Below are positions 1-8,788 of a stretch of DNA of 64,000 nt, piece after piece. The notes below the pieces were generated by a model. That model worked only from the letters and a program-made list of their open reading frames with translations. It searched no databases and was not told the DNA's origin. How positions within the stretch are numbered: the stretch's first letter is position 1; each line of letters begins with the position of its first letter. Source of the stretch: Lachnospiraceae bacterium (GTDB taxonomy: Bacteria > Bacillota > Clostridia > Lachnospirales > Lachnospiraceae); NCBI GenBank assembly GCA_014804785.1, contig JAAUZD010000047.1, positions 1 through 64,000 on the forward strand, given 5' to 3'. The position numbers and the translations under genes were made by a program.

Positions 1-46
1 CAGGTCGAAGCATTTACTGCTGAGACCGTAAGAATATGATTCAGGC

Positions 47-120
47 ATGCAAAATCCCATTGCCGTAGGCAATTTAGGATGGATTTTGCATTGTAACTGT
101 GAAGGTACTGAACAGTTACA
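47..120. repeat. Two adjacent stem-loops upstream of polC
   Basis: Two consecutive inverted repeats lie just before polC. The first has arms ATGCAAAATCC (47-57) and GGATTTTGCAT (81-91), with an inner TTGCC-GTA-GGCAA hairpin at 60-72. The second has arms TGTAACTGT (92-100) and ACAGTTACA (112-120). Neither is followed by a T-run, so they look more like an extragenic palindromic repeat or an RNA leader structure than a terminator. The rest of 1-162 holds no gene that I can see. Confidence 0.6.
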
Positions 121-162
121 GAAGTTATAAGGCAATCAGTTCAGGATAAGGGCGTACGGAAA

Positions 163-3100
163 ATGGCAAAACAGTTTTTTGAAGTGTTTCCAACATTAAA
201 ATTGGATAAGAAAATGCATGATCTGTTTGAGCAGGTTACGGTGGAGAAGGTGTCTGCAACAAAGAGCAGGGACTTTATCAGAGTTACCATAGGCTGTGAT
301 TACCTGATTCCGAAAGAAACAATCTATAAAGTAGAGGCGGAAATCAAGAAGCAGTTTTTTTCAGCCCATCAAGTGGCAGTAAAATTATATGAACGATTTC
401 ATTTGTCGGAACAGTATACGCCTGAAAAACTGATGAATGCCTATAGAGACAGTATTTTACTTGAACTTAAGAATTACAGCCCCATTGAGTACAATTTGTT
501 CAAAGGAGCTGACATTGCGTTTCCGGGAGACAATCATCTTGAATTAACGGTGGAGGATACAATACTGGCAAGGAACAAGGCAGCAGAGCTTGCCAGAATC
601 CTGGAGAAGATCTTCAATATCAGATGCGGATTTCAGGTTGCATGCCAGATGGAATACAAGGAGAAGAAGACGGGTAAGTACAAGGAAGAAGATGACCTTA
701 AGATTGCACGTCAGGTAGCAGAAATAACTGCAAGGGCGTCTGGAATGCGTATGCCGGATGGCGGAGAAGAAATACAGGGCATCACGGCGGGGAAGGAAGT
801 ACAGAATGGTGCCCGCAGTATGCAGGAGAGCAAAAAACCGGAAACAAAGGAGACGGGATTGCCAAAGCAGGGAGCAGCAGCTTCTTTTCAGGGAAGGGAA
901 AAGAAAGGGACTCGTAAGAATGATTTTAAACGTGCAGTCAGACGATCAGATAACCCGGATGTGCTTTACGGCAGGGATTTTGAAGAAGAGGCCATGCCCA
1001 TTGAAGATATCGTAGGAGAAATGGGAGAGGTGGTCATCAGAGGGAAGATCATCAGTTTCGATTCCAGGGAAATCAAGAACGAGAGAACCATACTGATGTT
1101 TGATGTGACAGATTTTTCGGACACGATGACCATTAAAATGTTCGTACATAATGAGCAGGTGGAGGAAGTCAAGCAGGGCATTAAGCCGGGGGCTTTCGTC
1201 AAGTTAAAAGGAATCACCATGATTGACAAATTTGACAATGAGCTTACAATCGGTTCTCTTGTGGGGGTAAAGAGAATACCTGATTTTACAACATCCCGCA
1301 ATGACAATAGTGCCCGCAAGAGGGTAGAGCTTCACTGTCACACAAAGATGAGCGATATGGATGGGGTATCTGAGGCGAAGGATATCGTAAAGCGAGCCTA
1401 TAAGTGGGGACATCCGGCAATCGCAATTACAGATCACGGTGTGGTTCAGGCATTTCCTGATGCAAATCATGTGTGGGAGGATTTGTGGAAAGCTGAAAAG
1501 GAAAAGCGCAAGGAGGCAGGAGAGGACAACCCTGATAAGCAGGACTTTTTCAAGATTATATATGGCATGGAAGCGTATCTGGTGGATGACCTTCATGAGA
1601 TTGTAACGGGTGAGCGGGGCCAGGATTTTGAGACGGATTTTGTAGTCTTTGATATAGAAACCACAGGTTTTTCGCCTGTGAATAACAGAATCATTGAAAT
1701 CGGAGCGGTCAAGGTGTCGGGAGGGGAGATTGCAGATAAATACTCCACTTTCGTGAACCCGGACGTACCGATTCCTTTTGAGATTGAAAAGCTGACTGGT
1801 ATCAATGACAGTATGGTGATAGATGCGCCTTCTATAGAAGAGGTATTGCCTGAGTTTCTTGCATTCTGTGAGGGAGCTGTACTGGTAGCCCATAATGCAG
1901 AATTTGATATGAGTTTTATCAAAGAAAATGCCATGAGGCAGAATTTGAAGAGAGAATTTACCTATGTGGATACGGTGGGGATTGCCAGAATTCTTTTACC
2001 CCATCAAGGAAAGCATACTTTGGATGCGGTGGCAAAGACCATGGGTGTATCTTTGGAAAATCATCACCGGGCGGTGGATGACGCTGGGGCAACGGCGGAG
2101 ATCTTTGTAAAGTTTATTCCAATGCTGAAAGAAAATGGAGCCGACACCCTTGCAAAGGTGAACGCTATGGGAGAGTCCAGCCCGGATATCATTAAAAAGC
2201 TGCCATCTTATCATGCAATTATTCTGGCAGAGAATAATATTGGCAGGGAAAATCTATATACCCTTGTATCAGAGTCGCATCTGAACTATTTCAGCAAGCG
2301 TCCCAGAGTTCCCAAGAGTCTTCTCATGAAGCACAGAGAAGGGCTGATCTTGGGAAGTGCCTGCGAGGCAGGAGAATTGTATCGGGCAATCTTAGAGGGA
2401 AAATCAGAGTCGGAAATCGCCCGGCTGGTAAATTTTTATGACTATCTGGAGATACAGCCTCTTGGCAACAACCAGTTTATGATTGCTTCTGAGAGAATTC
2501 CGACTATAAACAGTATGGAAGATGTGAAGGATGTCAACCGGAGAATTGTAGCTCTGGGGGAGGAATTTGATAAGCCTGTGGTAGCTACCTGTGATGTCCA
2601 TTTTTTAGATCCGGAGGATGAAGTCTACCGGAGGATCATCATGGCAGGCAAAGGATTTACGGATGCAGATGATCAGGCGCCTCTTTATCTGCGCACAACA
2701 GAAGAAATGCTGGAGGAATTCTCCTATCTGGGAAGTGATAAGGCGGAGGAAGTGGTGATTACCAATACCAATAAGATCGCCGACAGAATCGACGTGATGG
2801 CGCCGGTGCGTCCGGATAAGTGTCCGCCGGTTATTCCTGACAGTGATAAGACTTTGACAGATATCTGCTATAACCGCGCCCATGAGCTTTATGGGGAGAA
2901 ACTGCCCCAGATTGTTAAGGACAGGCTGGAGAAGGAACTGCACTCTATCATCACCAACGGATTTGCAGTTATGTACATCATTGCCCAGAAGCTGGTGTGG
3001 AAGTCGGTGGAGGATGGATATCTGGTAGGTTCCCGTGGATCGGTGGGGTCTTCGCTGGTGGCTTTTATGGCGGGGATTACGGAGGTTAATTCCCTTAGTG

Positions 3101-4719
3101 CTCATTATCGGTGCCCCAACTGCTATTACTATGATTTTGATTCCCCGGAGGTAAAGGCTTATGCAGGAAATGCAGGCTGTGATATGCCGGATAAAATGTG
3201 TCCGGTATGTGGCAAGCCTTTGGTGAAGGATGGGTTTGACATTCCCTTTGAAACTTTTCTTGGATTTAAAGGGGACAAGGAACCGGATATCGATTTAAAT
3301 TTCTCAGGGGAATATCAAAGTAAGGCACATAAATATACAGAGGTTATTTTCGGAGCAGGTCAGACCTATCGTGCCGGAACTATTGCAACCCTGGCGGATA
3401 AGACAGCCTTTGGCTATGTAAAAAATTATTATGAAGAACGGGGAAAGCGGAAAAGAAACTGTGAGATTAACCGTATTGTAGGAGGATGTACCGGCATCAG
3501 AAGAAGTACAGGGCAGCATCCGGGCGGTATTATCGTCCTCCCTATGGGAGAGGATATCAATTCTTTTACGCCGGTACAGCATCCTGCAAACGATATGACT
3601 ACGGACATCGTGACCACGCATTTTGATTATCATTCTATTGATCATAACCTGTTAAAGCTTGATATACTGGGGCATGATGATCCCACTATGATTCGTATGC
3701 TTCAGGATCTTACCGGAATCGATCCAACCCAGATTCCCTTAGATGATCCCCAGGTCATGTCCCTCTTCCAGAACACTTCTGCGCTTGGGATTACACCGGA
3801 TCAGATTGACGGCTGCCCGGTGGGATCCCTGGGAGTGCCGGAGTTTGGGACAGAGTTTGTCATTCAGATGCTTCTTGATACTAAGCCAAAGTGTCTTTCG
3901 GATTTGATCAGGATATCTGGGTTAGGACATGGGACGGATGTATGGCTGGGAAATGCCCAGACACTTATTCTGGAAGGAACCGCGACTATTTCCTCTGCAA
4001 TCTGCTGTAGAGATGATATCATGATCTACTTAATCAATAAAGGGGTTGACAGCGCGCTGTCTTTCACCATCATGGAGAGCGTGCGTAAGGGAAAAGGACT
4101 GAAACCGGAATGGGAGGAGGCCATGAAAGAAAAAGATGTTCCTGACTGGTATATCTGGTCCTGTAAGAAAATCAAGTACATGTTCCCTAAGGCCCATGCA
4201 GCAGCGTATGTTATGATGGCATGGCGCATTGCGTATTGTAAGATTAACTATCCGCTGGCTTATTATGCATCCTACTTTTCTATACGGGCATCAGCATTTT
4301 CTTATGAGATTATGTGTCAGGGGCAGCAGCATCTGGAGAATGTCATGGCAGATTACAAAAGAAGAAGCGATTCCCTCTCCAAAAAGGAGCAGGATTCCTA
4401 CAGGGACATGAAAATCGTACAGGAGATGTATGCCAGAGGATTTGATTTTGTGCCGATTGATATCTTTTCGGCTCATTCCAGAAACTTTCAGATTGTAGAA
4501 GGAAAGCTGATGCCATCTTTAAACAGTATTGATGGATTGGGCGAAAAGGCGGCAGATGCGATTGTAGAAGCCGCTAAGGACGGGATGTTTCTTTCAAAGG
4601 ATGATTTCCGTCAGAGAACCAAAGTGTCAAAAACAATTGTTGATTTGATGGACAGTCTCCATCTTTTAGGGGATCTGCCCGAGTCAAATCAGATCAGCCT
4701 GTTTGATTTTGTATCATAG
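163..4719 (+). CDS. polC: DNA polymerase III alpha subunit, PolC type
   Basis: This is the Gram-positive replicative polymerase with built-in proofreading, 1518 aa, close to the usual PolC length. Visible in order are an N-terminal region, an OB-fold near residues 285-375, a PHP domain starting with VELHCHTKMSD near 387, a DEDDh exonuclease inserted in the PHP domain (FDIETTG near 495, later AHNAEFD and HHRAVDDA), two CxxC pairs near 984 and 1014 that should bind zinc, and the polymerase active-site motif PDIDLNFSG near 1040. The exonuclease-in-PHP layout and zinc cysteines separate PolC from DnaE. The ATG at 163 starts the protein in the family-typical way, although the upstream Shine-Dalgarno is weak. 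It seems to be transcribed alone here. No frameshift or missing catalytic residue was seen. Confidence 0.97.
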   Translation: MAKQFFEVFPTLKLDKKMHDLFEQVTVEKVSATKSRDFIRVTIGCDYLIPKETIYKVEAEIKKQFFSAHQVAVKLYERFHLSEQYTPEKLMNAYRDSILLELKNYSPIEYNLFKGADIAFPGDNHLELTVEDTILARNKAAELARILEKIFNIRCGFQVACQMEYKEKKTGKYKEEDDLKIARQVAEITARASGMRMPDGGEEIQGITAGKEVQNGARSMQESKKPETKETGLPKQGAAASFQGREKKGTRKNDFKRAVRRSDNPDVLYGRDFEEEAMPIEDIVGEMGEVVIRGKIISFDSREIKNERTILMFDVTDFSDTMTIKMFVHNEQVEEVKQGIKPGAFVKLKGITMIDKFDNELTIGSLVGVKRIPDFTTSRNDNSARKRVELHCHTKMSDMDGVSEAKDIVKRAYKWGHPAIAITDHGVVQAFPDANHVWEDLWKAEKEKRKEAGEDNPDKQDFFKIIYGMEAYLVDDLHEIVTGERGQDFETDFVVFDIETTGFSPVNNRIIEIGAVKVSGGEIADKYSTFVNPDVPIPFEIEKLTGINDSMVIDAPSIEEVLPEFLAFCEGAVLVAHNAEFDMSFIKENAMRQNLKREFTYVDTVGIARILLPHQGKHTLDAVAKTMGVSLENHHRAVDDAGATAEIFVKFIPMLKENGADTLAKVNAMGESSPDIIKKLPSYHAIILAENNIGRENLYTLVSESHLNYFSKRPRVPKSLLMKHREGLILGSACEAGELYRAILEGKSESEIARLVNFYDYLEIQPLGNNQFMIASERIPTINSMEDVKDVNRRIVALGEEFDKPVVATCDVHFLDPEDEVYRRIIMAGKGFTDADDQAPLYLRTTEEMLEEFSYLGSDKAEEVVITNTNKIADRIDVMAPVRPDKCPPVIPDSDKTLTDICYNRAHELYGEKLPQIVKDRLEKELHSIITNGFAVMYIIAQKLVWKSVEDGYLVGSRGSVGSSLVAFMAGITEVNSLSAHYRCPNCYYYDFDSPEVKAYAGNAGCDMPDKMCPVCGKPLVKDGFDIPFETFLGFKGDKEPDIDLNFSGEYQSKAHKYTEVIFGAGQTYRAGTIATLADKTAFGYVKNYYEERGKRKRNCEINRIVGGCTGIRRSTGQHPGGIIVLPMGEDINSFTPVQHPANDMTTDIVTTHFDYHSIDHNLLKLDILGHDDPTMIRMLQDLTGIDPTQIPLDDPQVMSLFQNTSALGITPDQIDGCPVGSLGVPEFGTEFVIQMLLDTKPKCLSDLIRISGLGHGTDVWLGNAQTLILEGTATISSAICCRDDIMIYLINKGVDSALSFTIMESVRKGKGLKPEWEEAMKEKDVPDWYIWSCKKIKYMFPKAHAAAYVMMAWRIAYCKINYPLAYYASYFSIRASAFSYEIMCQGQQHLENVMADYKRRSDSLSKKEQDSYRDMKIVQEMYARGFDFVPIDIFSAHSRNFQIVEGKLMPSLNSIDGLGEKAADAIVEAAKDGMFLSKDDFRQRTKVSKTIVDLMDSLHLLGDLPESNQISLFDFVS

Positions 4720-4943
4720 GCTGTATAATCAGATAAATTTATGCCTTAGACCTGGTTTAGCGATCAGGTGGGATATTTATGCAAGCTATGGCAGTGGAAA
4801 GCTGTCTGACAGGGAAAGGGTTCACCGTCCTTTAAAAGTGGGATGACGTTCGTGATGGGAAACTGTCGTTCCTGCTCATATCATTGATTTCCTTTTTTCT
4901 GTCTGTTATTTATATGCTGGATAAAGATGAAAAATAGGGAGAT

Positions 4944-6026
4944 ATGAATGATATGGATTCACAAAAGACAGAACGACTGCAGTATATTGATATTGCCAAA
5001 GCAATTGCCATTTTTCTGGTTGTATTAGGACATCCAAGAGCAGTAGAGGATTATGGGACGGTAGAGCGATTTTTATATGCATTTCATATGCCATTATTCT
5101 TTATGATGTCAGGAATTTTTTTAAAGCAGAAAAATCATTATGGCATTCAATCATGGAAGAACTTTTTCAAAAAAAACTTGCTGGGATTGTTTGTTCCTTA
5201 CATAATGTGGGCGGCTATTTATATGTCTTTTACCTACATCAATGTGGGGAAAGTGCTATATGGAAGCTGGATTGTGCTGCGAAATGCGCACTCGCTTAGT
5301 TCGCTTTGGTTTCTGCCGGTACTATTCATGGCAAGAACTTATCAGGAAGCCATGATGCATGTGGCATGGAAATTTAAATGGAATCCGCGAAAAGTTGCCT
5401 TTGTATGCGCATTTTTGTTTTTTGTACTGGGAATGATTCTGCCGCACAACAATACCGGTGACGGTATCGGTATGCCCTGGGGCTTTGATATTGCCTTTGT
5501 AGCCAGCACATTTATGATTTTCGGCTATCTGGGAAGACCCTATCTTGAAAAATTGGCTGAACGCGGAATTTTGCTGAAATTAGGGATTGCAGCGGCATCT
5601 CTTATTCTGCTTTTGATTGGCATACATTTTGCTCATTATTCCGAAGCTTATCCATTTATGCTGATGGCAAATGCTGAATTTGGAAGCCCAATACTTTGTT
5701 TAATCAATGGTTTTACAGGAAGCCTTATGGTCATTATGATTGCACAAATCATAAACCACTTTCTTAAGCATAGGAATTGGATTCTTTACATTGGGCAAAA
5801 TACAATGGGAATTTATCTCATTCATAAACAGTTTCTCCAAGGGCTTTATAATATGACCATCAATGTTGCGCCGGGGACGCCGTACCTTGTTCGGGCGATT
5901 GTCGTAACATGCATTGCGATTCTTTTTTCGTTATTCCTGCTGGGCATCCTTAGCAAATACATAGCAGAAATCCTTGGCAGACCATCAGTAGAAAAGAACT
6001 ATGAAGAAAAGTTGATGGAGTCATAA
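4944..6026 (+). CDS. Acyltransferase 3 family membrane protein
   Basis: A 360-aa polytopic membrane protein of the acyltransferase-3 family (the OatA/WecH/NolL type), which moves acyl groups onto cell-surface sugars. The N-terminus has the family signature YIDIAKAIAIFLVVLGH, with the conserved His near residue 30, followed by HMPLFFMMSG. About ten hydrophobic segments follow, with IYLIHKQFL near residue 298. There is no fused SGNH domain, unlike OatA. AGGGAG at 4936-4941 sits very close to the ATG at 4944; the in-frame ATG at 4953 has a more normal spacing and could be the real start. The substrate cannot be told from sequence. A terminator follows at 6083, so it is probably monocistronic. 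Confidence 0.85.
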   Translation: MNDMDSQKTERLQYIDIAKAIAIFLVVLGHPRAVEDYGTVERFLYAFHMPLFFMMSGIFLKQKNHYGIQSWKNFFKKNLLGLFVPYIMWAAIYMSFTYINVGKVLYGSWIVLRNAHSLSSLWFLPVLFMARTYQEAMMHVAWKFKWNPRKVAFVCAFLFFVLGMILPHNNTGDGIGMPWGFDIAFVASTFMIFGYLGRPYLEKLAERGILLKLGIAAASLILLLIGIHFAHYSEAYPFMLMANAEFGSPILCLINGFTGSLMVIMIAQIINHFLKHRNWILYIGQNTMGIYLIHKQFLQGLYNMTINVAPGTPYLVRAIVVTCIAILFSLFLLGILSKYIAEILGRPSVEKNYEEKLMES

Positions 6027-6082
6027 ATCAGCAGCGTGGTGTAATGATATCCGGAATAAACACAAGTGAGAGAAAACGAATG

Positions 6083-6111
6083 AACCCGCGGGTGTAAGCC
6101 TACGGGTTTTT
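6083..6111 (+). terminator. Rho-independent terminator after acyltransferase gene
   Basis: The inverted repeat AACCCG...CGGGTT, with an inner GGT/GCC pairing, is followed directly by a T-run at 6107-6111. It separates the acyltransferase gene from the metal-related operon. Confidence 0.75.
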
Positions 6112-6142
6112 AAATGCTATATTTTTGACGATACAAGGTCTG

Positions 6143-6188
6143 TGAAAAATTTTTCATCTTTTATTCTGTGTAATATAGTGCTATATTA
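6143..6188. promoter_or_regulatory. Palindromes upstream of the metal-related operon
   Basis: Two palindromes lie upstream of the operon: TGAAAAATTTTTCA (6143-6156) and TAATATAG-TG-CTATATTA (6171-6188), the latter with perfect 8-bp arms. Their position 50-95 bp before the first gene fits an operator, possibly for a Fur/Zur-family or other metal regulator, but neither matches a consensus that I can name with confidence. Confidence 0.45.
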
Positions 6189-6237
6189 TTATATGAATCA
6201 GCATTTGGGATAAAATAGTATTTAGGTTTGGAAAGGT

Positions 6238-6606
6238 ATGGGTATAAAGATGAAACCATTAGTACTTGTATACAGAAAGTGCAGCACCTGCCAGAAGGCG
6301 CTGAAGTGGCTGGAGGAAAACAAAATTGAGTATGAGGAACGTCCAATCAAGGAAGAGAATCCCACAGCAGAGGAACTGAGAGAATGGTACCGCAAAAGCG
6401 GTTTGCCGTTAAAACGTTTTTTCAACACCAGCGGAAATCTTTACAAAGAATTAAATTTAAAGGATAAACTGTCAGATATGACGGAAGAAGAACAGTTAAA
6501 TCTGCTTGCCTCAGACGGCATGCTGGTAAAGCGTCCTTTGCTGGTGGCGCAGGATTATGTCTGCCCTGGCTTTAAAGAGGAGCAGTGGAAGGAACAAAAT
6601 TTTTAG
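6238..6606 (+). CDS. ArsC/Spx family thioredoxin-fold protein
   Basis: A small (118-122 aa) protein of the arsenate reductase/Spx superfamily. It starts with the strand LVLVYRKCSTCQKAL, carrying the redox CxxC motif CSTC, and has the RPLLV segment near the C-terminus that is typical of the family. Real Spx regulators bind RNA polymerase. This protein could equally be a YffB-like reductase, so no name is given. The start is uncertain: ATG 6238 sits only 2 nt after GGAAAGG, and ATG 6250 is the alternative. It is the first gene of an apparent operon; the next gene starts 15 nt downstream. Confidence 0.8.
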   Translation: MGIKMKPLVLVYRKCSTCQKALKWLEENKIEYEERPIKEENPTAEELREWYRKSGLPLKRFFNTSGNLYKELNLKDKLSDMTEEEQLNLLASDGMLVKRPLLVAQDYVCPGFKEEQWKEQNF

Positions 6607-6621
6607 AAAGAAGGAGTAGAA

Positions 6622-7800
6622 ATGACAAAGATTGATATTGTATCTGGGTTTTTAGGAGCAGGAAAGACCACACTTATCAAGAAGCTGCTTGCAGAAGCGT
6701 TAGGTGATACCAAGGTGGTCCTGATTGAAAATGAGTTTGGAGAAATCGGTATTGACGGCGGATTTTTAAAAGAAGCAGGCATTGAAATCAAAGAGATGAA
6801 TTCAGGCTGTATCTGCTGTTCACTGGTGGGTGATTTCGGAACCTCCCTAATGGAGGTCATGAAAACCTATGAGCCGGAGCGAATACTGATTGAGCCCTCA
6901 GGCGTAGGAAAATTATCTGACGTTATGAAGGCAGTGCAGGATGTGATTGATACAAAAGAAGTAGTGCTTAACAGTGCGGTTGCAGTAGTGGATGCAGCCA
7001 AATGCAAGATGTATATTAAGAACTTCGGAGAGTTTTTTATCAATCAGATTGCCCATGCAGGCACTATTATTTTAAGCCGCACAGGCAATATTTCGGAAGA
7101 CAAGCTGAATAAATGTATAGAATTGCTTAGAGAGCATAATGGACAGGCGACCATCATAACCACGCCATGGGAGGAACTGGACGGTAAGGATATTCTGCTC
7201 ACGATAGAAGGTGCAAAAGATCTGGAAGCAGAAATGATGGCAGAATTGAAGGCAAACAGAAATAAGGAAGAAGAGCATGAGCACCATCATCATCACGGAG
7301 AAGCATGCGGGCATGAACATCACCACCATCATCATGAAGAAGAAGGTGGGCATGAACATCACCACCATCATCATGAAGAAGAATGTGGGCATGAGCACCA
7401 TCATCACCATGAGGAAGAAGGTGGGCATGGGCACCATCACCATCATGATGAGGAATGTGGACATGAGCATGATCATGGACCGGACTGCACTTGCGGATGT
7501 CACGATCATGATCATCACCATGCAGATGAAGTCTTTACCAGCTGGGGAATGGAAACTCCGTCAGCGTACAGCAAAGAGGACATTGAGCACATTCTGGAAG
7601 AACTTGAGGATGAAAGAGAATATGGTTTTGTGCTGAGGGCAAAAGGAATGGTACCCGGAGCGGAAGGCGGATGGGTATACTTTGATTATGTGCCCGGTGA
7701 GAGTAATGTGCGGGATGGCAAACCTGATGTGACCGGAAAATTCTGCGTAATCGGTTCAAAGTTAAACGAGGAAAAACTTAAAGCGCTTTTTGAAAAATAA
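6622..7800 (+). CDS. G3E-family GTPase (CobW/ZNG1-like) with His-rich metal region
   Basis: A 392-aa G3E GTPase of the CobW/COG0523 group, which delivers metals (usually zinc or cobalt) to target proteins. The P-loop GFLGAGKTT is at residues 9-17, ENEFGE follows, and the metal-binding signature SGCICCSLVG is near residue 60. The base-recognition motif is unusual: SRTGNIS stands where NKxD is expected. Residues about 215-305 form a long His/Glu/Cys-rich insert made of repeated C/G-G-H-E-H5-6-E3 units, ending with CTCGCHDHDHHH. The C-terminal CobW domain contains the GGWVYFDY motif. GAAAGAAGGAG-like sequence precedes the ATG. The His-rich insert suggests binding of several Zn or Ni ions. It is operonic with the genes on both sides. 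Confidence 0.9.
   Translation: MTKIDIVSGFLGAGKTTLIKKLLAEALGDTKVVLIENEFGEIGIDGGFLKEAGIEIKEMNSGCICCSLVGDFGTSLMEVMKTYEPERILIEPSGVGKLSDVMKAVQDVIDTKEVVLNSAVAVVDAAKCKMYIKNFGEFFINQIAHAGTIILSRTGNISEDKLNKCIELLREHNGQATIITTPWEELDGKDILLTIEGAKDLEAEMMAELKANRNKEEEHEHHHHHGEACGHEHHHHHHEEEGGHEHHHHHHEEECGHEHHHHHEEEGGHGHHHHHDEECGHEHDHGPDCTCGCHDHDHHHADEVFTSWGMETPSAYSKEDIEHILEELEDEREYGFVLRAKGMVPGAEGGWVYFDYVPGESNVRDGKPDVTGKFCVIGSKLNEEKLKALFEK
7276..7531 (+). repeat. In-frame His-codon repeat tract
   Basis: Within the G3E GTPase, degenerate units of about 33-39 nt built around CATGA(A/G)CATCACCACCAT recur about six times and encode the His-rich insert. The unit length varies by whole codons, as expected of replication slippage under selection for the reading frame. 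Confidence 0.8.
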
Positions 7801-7824
7801 AGAAGATGAGAAAGAAGGAACGAA

Positions 7825-8754
7825 ATGAAACCAGTTTATATGATAAATGGTTTTCTTGAAAGCGGAAAGACAGGCTTTATTTGTTATACATTAGATCAGC
7901 CTTATTTTCGAATTAAGGGAAGGACGCTTCTGATTGTTTGTGAAGAAGGTGAAGAAGAATATGACGAAAAGCTTCTTAAAAAGAGCCATACGGACATGGT
8001 TCTGATTGAGGACGAGGAGGAGTTCAACACTTCACATTTGATTGAACTGGAAAAGAAATATAAGCCTGAGAGGATCATCATTGAATATAATGGCATGTGG
8101 AATTATAAGAATGTGAAGCTTCCTTTCCATTGGACGATTGAGCAGCAGATTACGATGATTGATGCATCCACGTTCCCTATGTATTTTACGAACATGAAAT
8201 CCCTGTTGGCAGAAATGCTTCGGAAATCGGAAATGATTATTTTTAACCGCTGTGATGATGTAGAGGATTTGAGCAGTTATAAAAGGAATGTAAAGGCAAT
8301 TAATCAGCAGGCAGATATTATTTTTGAGGATGCTGAAGGAGAAGTGAATCAGATCTTTGAGGATGATCTTCCCTATAGTCTGGATGCTCCGATTATTGAA
8401 CTTGACAATGAGGGCTATGGCATCTGGTATCTGGACAGTCTTGAGAATCTGAATCGGTACATTGGAAAGACGATTCAGTTCACTGCCATGGTATTAAAGC
8501 CGACGGATTTTCCAAGAGGATATTTCGTACCCGGACGTATGGCAATGACCTGCTGTGCGGATGACATGGCTTTTCTGGGATTTGCCTGTGAATATGACAA
8601 AGCCGATAAACTTACGGACAAACAGTGGGTGAAGGTGACAGCGAAAGTTGTAAAGGAATATTTTGCAGATTATGGCGGCGAAGGACCGATTCTTAAAGCG
8701 TCTGGCGTTGAACAGACAAAACCGCCTAAGGAAGAGATTATAAGTTTCATGTAA
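7825..8754 (+). CDS. G3E-like GTPase fused to YcgQ/TIGR03943 C-terminal domain
   Basis: A 309-aa protein with two parts. The N-terminal part (1 to about 205) is G3E-like: P-loop GFLESGKT at 9-16, a strand-loop RIIIEYNG near 90, MIDAST near 118, and FNRCDD near 150 standing for the NKxD motif. The CxCC metal motif of the preceding protein is absent. The C-terminal part (about 210-309) has YIGKTIQFTAMV, FVPGRMAMTCCADD and WVKVTAKV, the pattern of the OB-like C-terminal domain of YcgQ/TIGR03943 (DUF1980) proteins. Those partner with YcgR-type permeases linked to GTPases. GAAAGAAGGAAC precedes the ATG, 24 nt after the previous stop. A joint role in metal handling is inferred. Confidence 0.8.
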   Translation: MKPVYMINGFLESGKTGFICYTLDQPYFRIKGRTLLIVCEEGEEEYDEKLLKKSHTDMVLIEDEEEFNTSHLIELEKKYKPERIIIEYNGMWNYKNVKLPFHWTIEQQITMIDASTFPMYFTNMKSLLAEMLRKSEMIIFNRCDDVEDLSSYKRNVKAINQQADIIFEDAEGEVNQIFEDDLPYSLDAPIIELDNEGYGIWYLDSLENLNRYIGKTIQFTAMVLKPTDFPRGYFVPGRMAMTCCADDMAFLGFACEYDKADKLTDKQWVKVTAKVVKEYFADYGGEGPILKASGVEQTKPPKEEIISFM

Positions 8755-8788
8755 CATACAAAGGAATATGTGGGAGAGGAAGCTTTTC

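Noticed and set aside
7270-7531. CRISPR array
   Set aside because: The repeats are in-frame His codons without unique spacers. No other spaced direct-repeat array or cas gene was seen in the window.
7072-7636. Met/Ile-rich open frames on both strands over the His-rich tract
   Set aside because: They are frame shadows of the CAT/CAC repeat inside the G3E GTPase and have no ribosome binding sites.
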